Shown here: positions 1-10,917 of the stretch, piece after piece
Position numbering within the stretch: the first letter of the stretch is position 1
Layout: each line of letters starts with the position of its first letter
Assembly (NCBI GenBank): GCA_025506515.1
Contig: JACCIX010000502.1
Span: 186,001-250,000 of the forward strand
Source of the DNA: Flaveria trinervia
Taxonomy: Eukaryota; Streptophyta; Magnoliopsida; Asterales; Asteraceae
DNA: 64,000 nt
Reading direction: 5' to 3'
The notes under the pieces: generated by a model
The model's input: only the letters and a program-made list of their open reading frames with translations
Database searches by the model: none
What the model was told of the DNA's origin: nothing
Translations under genes and position numbers: made by a program

Positions 1-1634
1 CCAAACTACACTGACAAATCTCCCTAGAATGAGAAGCCAAAGCAGCAAGCTGCTGTTGCTATTGAAGAATAAGGCTTTGACTAGAGCTTTCAGGTGGAAG
101 ATGCTTCACCAAACCAAGCACTGATGACAGATCATGATGAAGCCAAGGTATTGGAACATCTTTGTACCCCTAAATGCATTGCTAAAGTCATAGATACAGG
201 TCCTACAACTTGGAAATGAGATCTGATCTTGAGTCCTTAAATATTTTAAAAGCTGATTTTAGAAAATCTGAAAATGATTATAAATTGAAGATAGAGGACT
301 TAGAGAAAACTATTTTAGTTCTAAAACATGAGCATACAGACTTTAAGACTTAGATCAAGGATCTCATAACTAAGCTGACTAAGTGCCAAGCTGAGCTTGT
401 GATCAGCAAAGCCAGGGCAGACAAGTGTGTTCTTGAAGAAGAGACCTTCAAGAACATGATATCCTCATCCCTGGACAACAAAGTGTGTTATCAAAACAAG
501 TAGGGACTAGGATCAAATAAGATAGCTCCTCCACAAACAATCTTGTTTGTAAGATCACCTAGGTATGAAACTTGTGAAGATGAGCTTCCTCGCATAGATC
601 CTTTGAGTGAAGAGGATGATGAAGTGATAGTGAAGAATTCCTCTGAGAAGAGTGAAGAGGAGGATTCTAAGAAGGGCCACTATCCTTATGAGGAGAAGAA
701 GAAGACTGTGATGACCAAGTCAATGAGAAAGAACTTGATCAGAAAGAGCAAAAGGAAAGCAAGGAAGGCTCAAAAGATCAAGGTCACTTTTGACTCCAAG
801 AAGAAATAAGTTTTTATCTCTACAGGGTTTGAAGTGGTAAAGACTGAAGACACCAACTTTAACTCTTTTGCTAAAAGTTCTAGTTCATGTTCAAATCATC
901 TCAGTATAAAGAAGAAGACTGATCGTTTGTGTACCACTGCTACACAGCCTTGTCCATCAAACTCCAAGAACAGTTCCTAGCCCAAAAGGACTATCTCAGC
1001 ATCTGCAAAGATCAGGGTGGAGAAGGGATGTGACCAAAGTCAGTCTTGTTCCCAGCAGAAGGCTCTTGAGAAGAAGAAAATGGAGTGTGTTATGTGTGAA
1101 AGTACCGCTCATCTTGCTAAGGATTGTCCATACAATCCTAAGGATACTCTTCAAATAACCAAACCAAAGACTTCCAAGAGTTCTAAGAAGATTCAAGCTT
1201 CGGTAGGAAAATCTATTTCCTTCAGAAGCTCCAAATCTAAGAAGAAGGCAAGTAGAAAATTGCCTTCGGAAGAAAAGTTGGTTTCGGAAGGAAGGAATAC
1301 TTCCGCAGCACTGAAGTCTGCTGCAGTGTCGGCAGAATCTTCCGAAGGTCCAGTCATCAAAACTTCCGAAGTATCAAAAGCTTCCGAAGTGTTGAAGGTC
1401 AAGTTCAAGATTCCAAAGGTGGTGTGGAAGTCTAAGAAAGACCAAGTGACTGAGAATTCTTCATCAACAACAGCTCAAGATCCTCCAAGCACAACCATAG
1501 GATCTATTACTATTACTTATCTTACGTTTCTATTAGTGAGCCCAAGACAAGTAAGGCTTGGGTTTCCAAATATAACTAATCATTTTCTTTGTGCAGGGAC
1601 AACTCAAGACAAACAAGAATGTCTGGATCATTGA
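1..1634 (+). pseudogene. Element A gag, C-terminal part (broken)
   Basis: Gag is the structural protein that packages the element RNA. The first 540 bases read as a Lys/Glu-rich, coiled-coil-like stretch with several stops. An 88-residue acidic then basic segment lies at 543-809. A zinc knuckle, CVMCESTAHLAKDC (CX2CX4HX4C), lies near 1096-1137. After the knuckle comes a Ser/Lys-rich tail in which the nucleotide word CTTCSGAAG recurs (1264, 1339, 1363, 1381). The N-terminus is outside the window. Confidence 0.7.
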
Positions 1635-2810
1635 CAGTGGCTATTCCAGGCACATGATAGGCAATAGGTCACTACTCCAGAACTTTGAAAGGATTGATGG
1701 AGGGTCAGTTGCTTTTGGAGGAGATGAAGGCGATTACATTTCTGGAAGGGGCAAGGTCATAAATGGTAAGCTCAGCATTGAAAAGGTCAACTTTGTCAGG
1801 GAGCTTGGGTACAATCTTCTGAGTGTTTCCTAATTTTGTGATCAGAGTCACAACATGCTCTTTACTGAGCATGAGTGCATTGTTCTCAAGCTCGGGGTGG
1901 TCATTCCTCATGAGCATATTCTGCTTAGAGTCCCCAGGAAAGGGAACATGTTCAAGATGGATTTGCAATAAACATCTCCTTCTGGAGATGTTTCATGCTT
2001 TTTGTCTAAAGCCAATAGTGATGAGTCTTTCCTATGGCATAAAAAAAATGTGCTTTAAGAAAATGAATAAATTGATTAAGAATGATTTGGTAACTGGAAT
2101 GCCAAAGAAAGAGTTTACAAGTGATGACCATTGTGTTGAATGCCTGAAAGGGAAACAACACAAGGTATCTCACAAGCCTAAGGAAAGGAACTCTATCATT
2201 ACTCCCCTACACTTGTTATATATGGATCTCTTTGGCCCAACCAGTGTAATGAGTCTAGGAAGGACCTCTTACCATTTAGTGATCACAGATGACTTTACAA
2301 GATTCACTTGGGTCTTCTTCCTTAGAACTAAGATGAGACTCCTGAAATTCTAAAAAATTTCATCTTGAAGATTGAGAATCAATCTGATCACAAGGTCAAA
2401 ATCATAAGATATGATCAGGGAACTGAATTCAAGAACCAAATCCTAGGTGCATTTTGTGATGAAAAGGGTATTACAAGACAATACAGTGCTCCCAGGACTC
2501 CTCAGCAGAATGGTGTTGCTGAGAGGAGAACAGGACACTGGTTGACACTGCAAGAACCATGTTGTCTGACTCTAAGCTGCCTATCACCTTCTAGCCAGAG
2601 GCAGTCAACACTACTTGCTTATGCAGAACATAGTTTTAGTAGTTAAGACTCATGGAAAGACTCCTTATGAACTTTGGCATAAGAGGAAACTTTTCATTGG
2701 TTTTCTCAGGTCATTTGGATGTCCTTGCACCATCTTGAATACCAAGGATCAAATTGCCAAATTTGCTGAGAAATCAGATGATGGACACTTCATTGGATAC
2801 TCTTCCTAAG
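1591..2810 (+). pseudogene. Element A protease and integrase (broken)
   Basis: The aspartic protease starts with WIIDSGYSRHM, where Tyr replaces the usual Ala or Cys after DSG. The region ends at a stop after NLLSVS. Integrase follows in pieces: a zinc-binding part around HCVECLKGKQH, then MDLFGP, DQGTEF and NGVAERR, the expected positions of the D, D and E catalytic residues. Stops and frameshifts near 1833, 2353 and 2646 separate the pieces. The assignment is firm; the gene cannot be functional. Confidence 0.8.
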
Positions 2811-3508
2811 CTAAGGCTTACAGAGTATACAATCTCAGAACTAGAATTGTTGAGGAGTTAGCCTATGTGACTTTCAATGAACACACACCTTTTGTGGCTG
2901 GTTCTGGTCCTGATTAGCTTTGTGATCTTGATTTAGTTACCAACTTTTTTAACAAATCTTGTGAGACTGTTTCAGAATCTACAGAAATCTTAAACACAGG
3001 TGATCCTGATCCAAGATTTGAGCTGAGAAGACCTTCAAGTAATACATCTTCAGCTCCAGTTAGGATTACTTCTGCAAATGAGGTTTCTATCAGCACCACA
3101 ATGACAAACTCAGCTGATACATCTGTAATGCCTTCAAATTCCAGCTCAGAGGCTCCACAACTAGATAAAGATACTTCAAATGCAGAAGACAATAATAGTA
3201 GTGGTGATAGTGATCAAGACTTTCTTGATGCTGATAACCACTCCATAGATGACAACATCAATGATGTTACACACTCCTTTGATCAAGTCTCTCTTGATAA
3301 GTGTGCTGATGTGGTGGGAGAAACATCTATGCTAGATCTAAATTTCTCTAATCTAGATCTCTCTCAAAAACTTGCTATGATCCCTCAGCTAAGGACCTAC
3401 AAGTCCTATCCCACTACAAACATCATTGGAGATATTGTCACTGGGGTAAGAACAAGAGGACAAACCCATGAAGAAAATGTTTGTCTTCACTCTTGTTTCT
3501 TGTACTAG
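2811..3508 (+). pseudogene. Element A integrase-RT linker (broken)
   Basis: This Ser/Asp/Asn-rich low-complexity stretch lies between integrase and RT, as in other copia elements. It ends with a segment resembling the usual start of the RT module (a tract reading NIIGDIVTGVRTRGQ). A stop lies just past 3500. No catalytic residues are expected here. Confidence 0.6.
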
Positions 3509-4365
3509 ATAGAGCCAAAGAAATTTGATGAGGCTCTAAAGGATGGAAATTGGGTTGAAGCTATGCAAGTGGAGCTACTTCAATTCAAAAGACAGAAAGT
3601 TTGGAACCATTGTCCTCTTCCTCATGGGAAGACTACCATTGGAACCAAATGGGTGTTTAGGAACAAGAAGGATGATAGAGGCTTTATCATCAAGAATAAA
3701 GCAAGACTAGTTGTTCAAGGATACACATAAGAAGAAGGGATTGACTACACTGATGTCTTTGCTCCTGTAGCAAGATTGGAAGTTGTTAGGATATTCCTGG
3801 CATTTGCTGCATCCATGAACTTCAGGTCTTTCAACTTGATGTGAAGTGTGCTTTTCTTTATGGAGTGATTGATGAAGAGGTGTATGTCAAACAACCACCT
3901 GGCTTTGTAGATCCTGATCATCCTGATTATGTCTGCAAACTTGACAAAGCTCTCTATGGGCTGCATCAGGCACCCAAGAAGTGGTATGAGACTCTATCTC
4001 AGTATCTTTGCAAACATGGATACAGGAGAGGTACTATAGATGGAACTCTCTTCATCAAAGGACAAGGAAATGACATATTGCTAGTTCAAGTGTATGTACA
4101 TGACATCAGCTTTGGTTCAACTAATCCAAGGCTCTGCAAAGACTTTAAGAAGCTGATGAAGGATGGATTTGAAATGAGTGCCACGAGGGAACTCAATTTC
4201 TTTCTTGGAATTCAAGTGAAGCAAGTTGAAGATGGCATTTTCATTAGTCAGTCAAAGTATGTTCAAGACATACTCAAGAGATTCAACATGACTGATTGTA
4301 AGATTGCTAAGACACCCATAGCTAGGAACCACTCCTTGGACCTGATCTTGAGGGGGAGTGTGTAG
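3509..4365 (+). pseudogene. Element A reverse transcriptase (broken, catalytic motif altered)
   Basis: RT copies the element RNA into cDNA. The segment TKWVFRNKKDDRG, the ARLVVQGY stretch, FAPVARLE and LYGLHQAPKKWYE are typical Ty1/copia RT motifs. The catalytic box reads YVHD instead of YVDD: the first Asp is replaced by His at codon 4099-4101, which should abolish activity. Stops and a frameshift near 3728-3841 add further damage. A stop closes the frame at 4365, just before RNase H. Confidence 0.85.
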
Positions 4366-4385
4366 ATGAACACTTATACAGGGCT

Positions 4386-5034
4386 ATGATTGGGTCTCTT
4401 GTGTATCTTACAGCTAGCAGGCCAGATATTATGTTTGTCAGTTGCATCTGTGCAAGATATCAAGCCAACGCTAAGATGTCTCACCTTATCACTGTTAAAA
4501 GGATTCTAAGATACCTTAAAGGTGCCTCAACACTTAGCCTGTGGTATCCTAAGAATTTTGACTTCAATCTGTATGCATATACAGATAGTGATTATGATGG
4601 TTGCAACATGACTGCAAAGTCTACATCTGGGGGATGTCAGTTTCTTGGTGGAAGGGTTGTCTCATGGAAATGCAAGAAACAATCCTGTATCTCTGCATCA
4701 ACTGCTGAAGCTGAATACATTGTTGTTGCAAGCTACTATGCTCAAGTGCTTTGGATTCAGAATCAGATGCTGGAATACGGGTTAAACTTTAAGGAGACTC
4801 CCATTCACATTGACAACAATAGTGCATCTCAATCACAAAGAATCCTGTGCAGCACTCAAGGACCAAACACATCAACATCAGGTATCATTTGATAAGAGAC
4901 AATTATGAAAAGGGATTAATTAAACTAGTCAAAGCCATAGAAATGAATAATATGTTGATCTGTTTACAAAAGCCTTTGATGAACAGAGATTTAAATATCT
5001 TGTATCAGCTATTGGGATGATAAACTTTGAGTAG
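4386..5034 (+). pseudogene. Element A RNase H and end of pol
   Basis: The start MIGSLVYLTASRPDIMF and the later TDSDYDGC, SASTAEAEY and IHIDNNSA segments are the copia RNase H landmarks with the acidic residues visible. The frame breaks near 4835-4890; the remaining C-terminal part (YHLIRDNYEKG-like) can be followed to a stop at 5032-5034. Copia pol ends here; no polypurine tract follows directly. Confidence 0.8.
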
Positions 5035-5164
5035 ATTTTTCTTAAAACTAATTCTTATTATTTCTTAAAATCTGTGTGTCCTAAGTTGTCTAGTTCATCA
5101 TTTCCATAAGCTCTTGTTTTCTTTGGATGAAAACTTTTTGAAGACTGTCCTTAGAATTATGAAA

Positions 5165-5520
5165 ATTTTGATCCCTCGGAAGTTATGTTTTAAACTTCAG
5201 AAGAAACTTATGCCTTTAAAACAACTAAATGCCCAAGTATTTTACCTTCGGAAGAAAATTTTAAAATATCTTCCGAAGCTTAAAAATTTTCTTTGGCACT
5301 TATATGTTTTCAAGGAAAATCTTCTTCTGAATCAAAATTAACTCTCGGAAGCTTTGTTCTTCTGGACAAAGCATTCAAGTCTTAATTTTTCTTCTGAAGT
5401 CAAAATTCTCAGAATCCTTAGGAAAATCTTCCGAAGTCATTTTAGCTTCGGAAGCTTTTTCCATTAAAAACTTCTGAGAATAATTTACCTTTGGAAGCTT
5501 TTTGACTTCCAAGAAAACTA
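5165..5520 (+). repeat. CTTC-S-GAAG word array of element A
   Basis: A spacer with repeated dyad-symmetric 9-mers CTTCGGAAG or CTTCCGAAG. Exact copies begin at 5246, 5270, 5428 and 5446, and one-off variants occur near 5175, 5200, 5345 and 5488. The same word occurs in gag (1264-1389) and in the probable LTR (9585). The array lies directly upstream of a TATA-like box and the third open region. Confidence 0.75.
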
Positions 5521-5599
5521 CTTTTTGACCAAAAGTAAACTACTTTTTCAGAGGTGGGACCGAGATTTGGATTTCAAAGTTCATCCTCTTTCATTAAAC

Positions 5600-5741
5600 T
5601 TTATCTGAAATCCTTTTTCACATATAAACCCAACGGTTTCCCCCTCTTTCTATCATCTGCTTCTTTCCTCCAAACCTAAAACCCTAAATTTCTCTCTGAA
5701 ATTTCTTTCTTTCTTCTTTCTTCATCCTTAAGCTCTCTTAA
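5600..5741 (+). promoter_or_regulatory. Promoter-like block before the third open region of element A
   Basis: A TATAAA box at 5623-5628 is followed by a pyrimidine-rich, ACCCTAAA-containing stretch that looks like a plant 5' leader. An ATG follows at 5742. The word array lies 100 to 450 bases upstream. This is read from motifs only; no transcript evidence is available. Confidence 0.45.
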
Positions 5742-8700
5742 ATGGCCAACTCTCAACAAAGAAATGACCCAACTTTACCATGCAGTTACATAGGCAACAT
5801 AACCAGGTTGCTCTGTTAAACTCTGAGAAAGATCCTCATTTCTTAAAGGTTTGCCATTTCTTAGCTATGTTGAACTACTCCACCTCCCTAACCATTGATC
5901 CTCCACTTTATGAGGATTATTTGCTAGAATTCTAGAAGACCTGCCAAGAGGTCGTACTGGATGGGGAGAAGGCACTGTTTGCCACAATGCAGGGAGAATA
6001 GTCTTTATCACTCCGGCCATCATCAACATGCATCTTCAGCTGGATGATGAAGAAGGTGAGGTGTTCTTCCCAAAGGAAGTTGTTAACCAGTCCTTCGCGC
6101 AGATGGGCTATGAGGGAGACTACTATGTCAAGACCTTCAGGAAAGGGAAGGTATCATCCAATAGAAATTCCTGCTCCATGTGGTTATCCATAGCTTATCA
6201 AACAAGCATGGTGGATGGGACCAGATTCCTGAGGATCTCTCCTTCATTGTCCATGGGATGGTTCAAGGGGTCAAGTTCAGGTATTCTTAGTTTGTTTATA
6301 CTAATCTGCTTGCAAACTTGGACTCCTTAGAGTATTATATGTTTCCCAGATAGTCCAGTACATTCTTAACTGTGAACTGGGCTCACAGTTAAGGGGAAAA
6401 AGTAATATTCTTAAACTGGGACTGATGAAGCCCGACATCTTTAAAATTTTGAGAAAGCCCACTATTGGCTTCTTTGGGTAGAAACAGCCCTGGTTCTAAA
6501 AATGTTAGAGCTCATTGCTCAGGGTGACAACCTAGCAGCACCAGCTAGTGTTGAACTCACACCTTCTACATCCCAACCACCTAAACAGCCACAATCACCC
6601 AACCCTACCAAAGAAAATTCAAACGAACCCCTACTCAGACTATTCAGTCTGTGAAGGCCCCTATACACTCACCCATACAGGAAGAAGTGGACACTAGAGC
6701 TCCCACTTCTTCTAAGGAGCAGACCATCCTATTACTTCAATGATCAGTGTTGCGTTTCCTCATGCTCAGCCTGATGAGCTCATAAGCCAAACTACCTTAG
6801 CTATCACTCTGAGTCTCAACACTCAAGTGATCACCTTCAGGGGACGGTTACCATCCCTAGCCTTTAGATCTCAACCAACCTATTCCCAACCTTGACTTCT
6901 ACACTGATGAAGATCTAGGTTTCAGTGAGTACCATGATTCTCTCTTCTTTTCCCCTACTCAAAGAGACATGAATGCTTCTGAGGCTCCTAGTTCTAGCCC
7001 ACGTCAGTCACCTACTTCTGAGGTGGACACTCCTGAACCTGTTCAGGATGTCCATATGGAAGAGGCTCTCACCTTTGAAAGTGATTACATCATTAAGACC
7101 TCAACCATGACAACTCAGCCCACTGACATCTCAACTGAGGTTGCCAGTGAGCAGAGGAAAACCAGTAGCCAAGAACTTGAAGCTGGTGGTGAGAGAGAGG
7201 ACTCTGGTCAATCATCTCATCCCCCAATGATTCTTCTGATAAAGATAAGGGTAATCTAAGACTAAAGGTGCAACACTGTTTAAAACATGCACCTATTTAG
7301 TCTCCAAGGTTAGTCACCTTGAATCTCAAGTGACTACCTTGCAAAACAGGGTCAATGATTAGTAACTTAAGATTTCATATCTTAAGGACAAACTAGTTGG
7401 GAGACCTTTAAGAAGAGCTCAACCAGGAACACAAGAACTGTGAATGTGATTGACCTAACTCCCGGCTCACCTATGCAAGTGGGTGATGCTACCAAAAAGG
7501 GGAGAAAGTCATTACAATCACGAAACCTGGGAGTTCTTTAGAGAGTATGGACACTGAGGACTCACCATCCTTACTTGCAATTGTACATACTCAGCAACTT
7601 CCTTAAGTTCATATTGATATGGACTCTACAGACTCCTTAATATAGAGTTTGTTTGAGGAAGGGATACCAAGAGCCATGTCATCTCCACCATCTTCAAATC
7701 ACATCATTAGGTGGAGGTATGACAGCAACAGGAAAGCCCTTATCATCATTAGAGTTCAAGGGCAGCAAGAGATCTTCAATTTTCACACCTTGAACTTCTA
7801 TGAAAGTCTGGATTTAGTCAGCATGCCACTTGTCAATCCAAGCTAATCAAGACAAGGTGACAAGTTAGCTTAAAGAATCCAAGACCGGATCACTGTAGAG
7901 TTCAGCCTTAGAAAAATACTATGGCAATCAGGCATGTCTTCGATCAACTGGATGTTGAGGCAGACCCTAAGATTAGCTTCATAGGGGAAACCTTGACTGA
8001 AGGCCTAGTGATAGGACCTGAGAGCCCTGTCTTATCACCAACAACGGCTGCAGAGATCAATTCCCTTTTTGAGACACCTGCTGGTGAAGGTGCTTCTCAA
8101 CCGCTCTTTGGCCAGAGCTCAAAAGCTACACCGAGCAATGAAGGCCAAAGCTCTCTCCACCATGAGTCACAAAGGTCTGTGAGTGACAAAGGGAAAAGAA
8201 AATGACATCTGAGAAGATTGAGGAGGAGGAGGAAAGAGTGAGGAAAAGGAAGCTGAGGGGAGAAAGTTCCTCTTCTGAGTCTGCAAGACTTATGGAGTCT
8301 GCTATCAGGGCTACCCCCGAACCAGATACCTTGAAATGATGAGTTAAGGGCAGTCAGGACAAACTATCTGCAGACAAGGAACTATGACATAGACAATGAA
8401 CTGAATGAACTGGTTGACTTCGAAAGGTCAAAGGAGAAGAAGAGGCAGAAGATGCAAAACTACTAGTACAAATCAAAGAAGACAGAAGAAAGAAAAGATT
8501 GTACAAGCATGTGCCTACTCTCTCCCCAGTTCAAGAAAGTCCTACATATGAGGATATGGTTCAACAAGAACCTCGGGTAGATAAAGAAGAAGAAAGGATC
8601 AAGATGATCAACTACCTGAGTGCCACAGGCCTCTATCAGGCAGAAGCACTTCTTCCCTTATCTTTTGACTATATTGAGTTTGAGTATCTCGAACGTGAGT

Positions 8701-9320
8701 TAGTTAAGGAAAGAAAGACAACCAAAAGAAAGCTAAGGGAAGAAGCTGCTAAATCAAGAGCCATCATCCAGAAGAGTATGAAGAAGTCTGTAGACAGGCA
8801 GAATATGATGAGCTTCTCTATCCACTATGGATGAGCATATCAGGGTGATCAAGCAGAAGATTAGGAGTGGAGAGCTGATTGACTTACACTCCCCTCCAAG
8901 TCAAGCTCCACCTGAAGTGGAGGTTAAGGTTGAACAACCAGAGACAACACAAACCGGACCTCCTACTGATTCTCAGCAAGCTTCAGCTTCTGATCCACAG
9001 CAGGGTCAACCTCCCTCTCTTTGAACCTGTGAGAGAGGAAGACCCAACTAAGAGAGACATTGAAGATCAATCGGGTGCTGTAGGCCAGTCTTTTCAGTTA
9101 AAAGTGATAAAAAGAAAGAAAAGGATGGCTTCAAAACCGAAGCCAAAGAAGAAGAAGACTGCATCCTTTCTAAACCTCGGGATGAGTCAGAACATCCTGA
9201 GAATGTGCAGCCAGAGGAAGCCCCATCATCTCCCATTCCAATGCTCCTCTAGCATCAGAAGACCCATTGTCCGGCACATACACAACAAATCTAGAAAGGT
9301 GGCATGTCATTAGAGATATG
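5742..9320 (+). pseudogene. Element A third open region (ORF3-like), broken
   Basis: An ATG at 5742 opens a region with many stops. Recognisable pieces are a globular N-terminal part (for example 6028-6330), a Pro/Ser/Thr-rich middle (6540-7260) and a Lys/Glu-rich part with coiled-coil character (8400-8830). A short basic piece, KPKPKKKKT, lies near 9140-9160. The order (globular, low-complexity, charged) resembles ORF3 of elements B and F, but I see no convincing residue-level match. The 3' position is that called envelope-like in SIRE elements. I see no signal peptide or membrane segment. Confidence 0.5.
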
Positions 9321-9494
9321 CGTTGAGAATGTCTACATTGGCAAGACATGTTTTAGTTGCCTCTGCATGATCTCTTGACATGAAAGAACTTTGAGTCTGA
9401 AGGATCCTGATCATCTTTTATGAAGAAAGGGTGGTCATCATCCTGATAAGGACTGTTGATATCTGAAGTCTCAAAGGTTGTTTGGTAGATCAGC

Positions 9495-10183
9495 CTAGGG
9501 GAGTTGGATGAGATTATATGAAGAGCTGAGCAACCAAACACTTAAAGTCTTTCGACATGCATGTTGCCACAAGATGAAGAAGAATGCTTCGGAAGTTCCA
9601 CACAAGCAACAGAAATATTTAAGTGCAAATTATGAGCCAAGGACCAATATCTTCGAAGCCAATCTGAAAGCTTCGAGACAAAAGTATTCCGGAGTCAACT
9701 TTGAAGCCAGATTTCTTCTGAAAACGTTTAACTACATGCTTTATAATGTACTCTTCCATAAAGCTGACCCTTCGCTGCAACTCTGTTAAAGTCAAACTTG
9801 CAAGGAGTTGTGAAAGGTACAGTTTTTGGTAACCGTCATTGGGGTCTGAATCTGTAACTTTCTACTTCATGACTTTATCCTTTTTTGATAGATAGGAGTG
9901 AGCTATGGATGTCAATAGTCACAAAGTAAAAAGGCAATCTGCCTTTTGATCTACCATTGATTTTGTGTGGTGTCTAGTCAATTATCCAGCGGCTTCATTA
10001 TGGCGACTTGTAGGATGTGTATAAGTATCTCAGGTTCTTGTAACTTCCTTTATGCTTTGTAACACTGTAATGAACATTGAGAAGGAAATATAATGCAACC
10101 TTGAAAACCATATCCTGTGTATCTTGCTCTTGTTCTGCTCTATTACTGTGTTTTAGTGTCTTTACTTGTGGTTAATCCAATTC
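9495..10183 (+). repeat. Probable 3' LTR of element A (boundaries uncertain)
   Basis: A weak polypurine stretch (AGGGGAGTT near 9492-9500) precedes a block with CTTCGGAAG at 9585 and related words to about 9710. A TATAA follows at 9742-9746, and there is a GT/AT-rich tail resembling R-U5. The paired 5' LTR is outside the window, so neither end can be proven. The block is cut at 10184 by element B. Confidence 0.4.
10179..10183. repeat. Target-site duplication of element B, left copy (AATTC)
   Basis: AATTC directly abuts the LTR start TGTTAGGACC at 10184 and is repeated directly after the other LTR at 24261-24265. This is the 5-bp duplication expected of a Ty1/copia integrase. Confidence 0.95.
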
Positions 10184-10447
10184 TGTTAGGACCTGGTATT
10201 CGACTGAAATACCTAGAGATCACATGTATACCGGATCAAATAGTGCGGAATCCTATTTGATTGGCGATCCAATCAGTGAGAACACACGAAGAATCAATCA
10301 AGGATTGAAACTAACGTTAGAAATCGATAAGGAATCGATCTAATGTGTTCTATGAACTTGGAGAACGATTTGGAAGGTTTCTGGACGGCTAGGGTTCGTA
10401 TGGAATTGAACTTGATCGAATCTCTCTGTTTTTCACGAATTGAGTTG

Positions 10448-10455
10448 TATTTATA
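10448..10455 (-). promoter_or_regulatory. LTR TATA box of element B (3' LTR copy)
   Basis: TATAAATA on the - strand. The nearest dyad word (10469) is separated by exactly 13 bp. The identical box in the 5' LTR, at 23816-23823, would drive the genomic RNA, with the gag ATG about 760 bases downstream. Confidence 0.7.
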
Positions 10456-10468
10456 GGTTGGCACTCTT

Positions 10469-10680
10469 CAATCGTGCGACTGAACCATTAGTTTGGTTCA
10501 GTCGTGCGATTGAACCATGCGGTTGGTTCATTCGTGCGACTGAGTGTTCAGTCGTGCGATTGAGCCAATCTTATGTTACAGTCGTACGACTGATCCAGTC
10601 TCCTGGTTCAGTCGTGCGACTGAGTCAATCGTATGAGGTCTTCATGCTTATGGTTCATTCGCATGAGCCATTCGCATGGG
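10469..10680 (-). repeat. Dyad-word array in the LTR U3 of element B
   Basis: About ten units of the form CA-x-TCG-NN-CGA-x-TG or half units, including the perfect 14-bp palindrome CAGTCGTACGACTG at 10579-10592. Words built on ATTCG, AGTCG and AATCG alternate. The array ends 13 bp from the TATA box, the position of an upstream activating region. Confidence 0.85.
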
Positions 10681-10892
10681 AACTTCATTAAGTTAAGTTT
10701 GAATGTTTTAGTTAATTAATATAATATTATATGTAATCATTCAAGTAATCATAAACCCAATCAATTCATTACGACTCATTAATGAACTATTAAACATTAT
10801 AACCAACAGACTATCAATATCAGTTCATTAATCATACCAAACAAGATCTATTACATCACATATCACGATCTAGGGACATACATGTATCAACA

Positions 10893-10908
10893 AACTCCCC
10901 CTTGGACC
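10893..10908 (-). other. Polypurine tract of element B
   Basis: On the - strand GGTCCAAGGGGGAGTT abuts the 3' LTR start. This is the primer site for plus-strand cDNA synthesis. Confidence 0.9.
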
Positions 10909-10917
10909 TAGATCTCT

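Larger units (their letters stand above)
1..10183 (+). mobile_element. Element A: old SIRE-like Ty1/copia retrotransposon, left end outside window
   Basis: Domains run in copia order on the + strand: gag with zinc knuckle, protease, integrase, RT, RNase H, then a long third open region and a probable 3' LTR. The large coiled-coil gag and the 3' extra region fit the SIRE/Maximus lineage. Every coding part carries stops or frameshifts, so the copy is dead. The 5' LTR, PBS and gag start lie left of the window. Its tail is interrupted at 10184 by element B, so A is older than B. Whether A resumes after 24260 cannot be told without its other LTR. Confidence 0.8.
10184..10892 (-). repeat. Element B 3' LTR
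   Basis: 709 bp; on the element strand it begins TGTTGATACATG and ends GGTCCTAACA. It contains the dyad-word array (10469-10680) and a TATAAATA box (10448-10455), and a polypurine tract lies just upstream. It matches the copy at 23551-24260 except for a few substitutions and single-base indels. Confidence 0.95.

Noticed and set aside
10440..10691. 83-residue + strand open frame with repeated FSRAIEP-type units as a repeat protein
   Set aside because: It lies entirely in the LTR word array; the protein repeat is a by-product of the DNA words.
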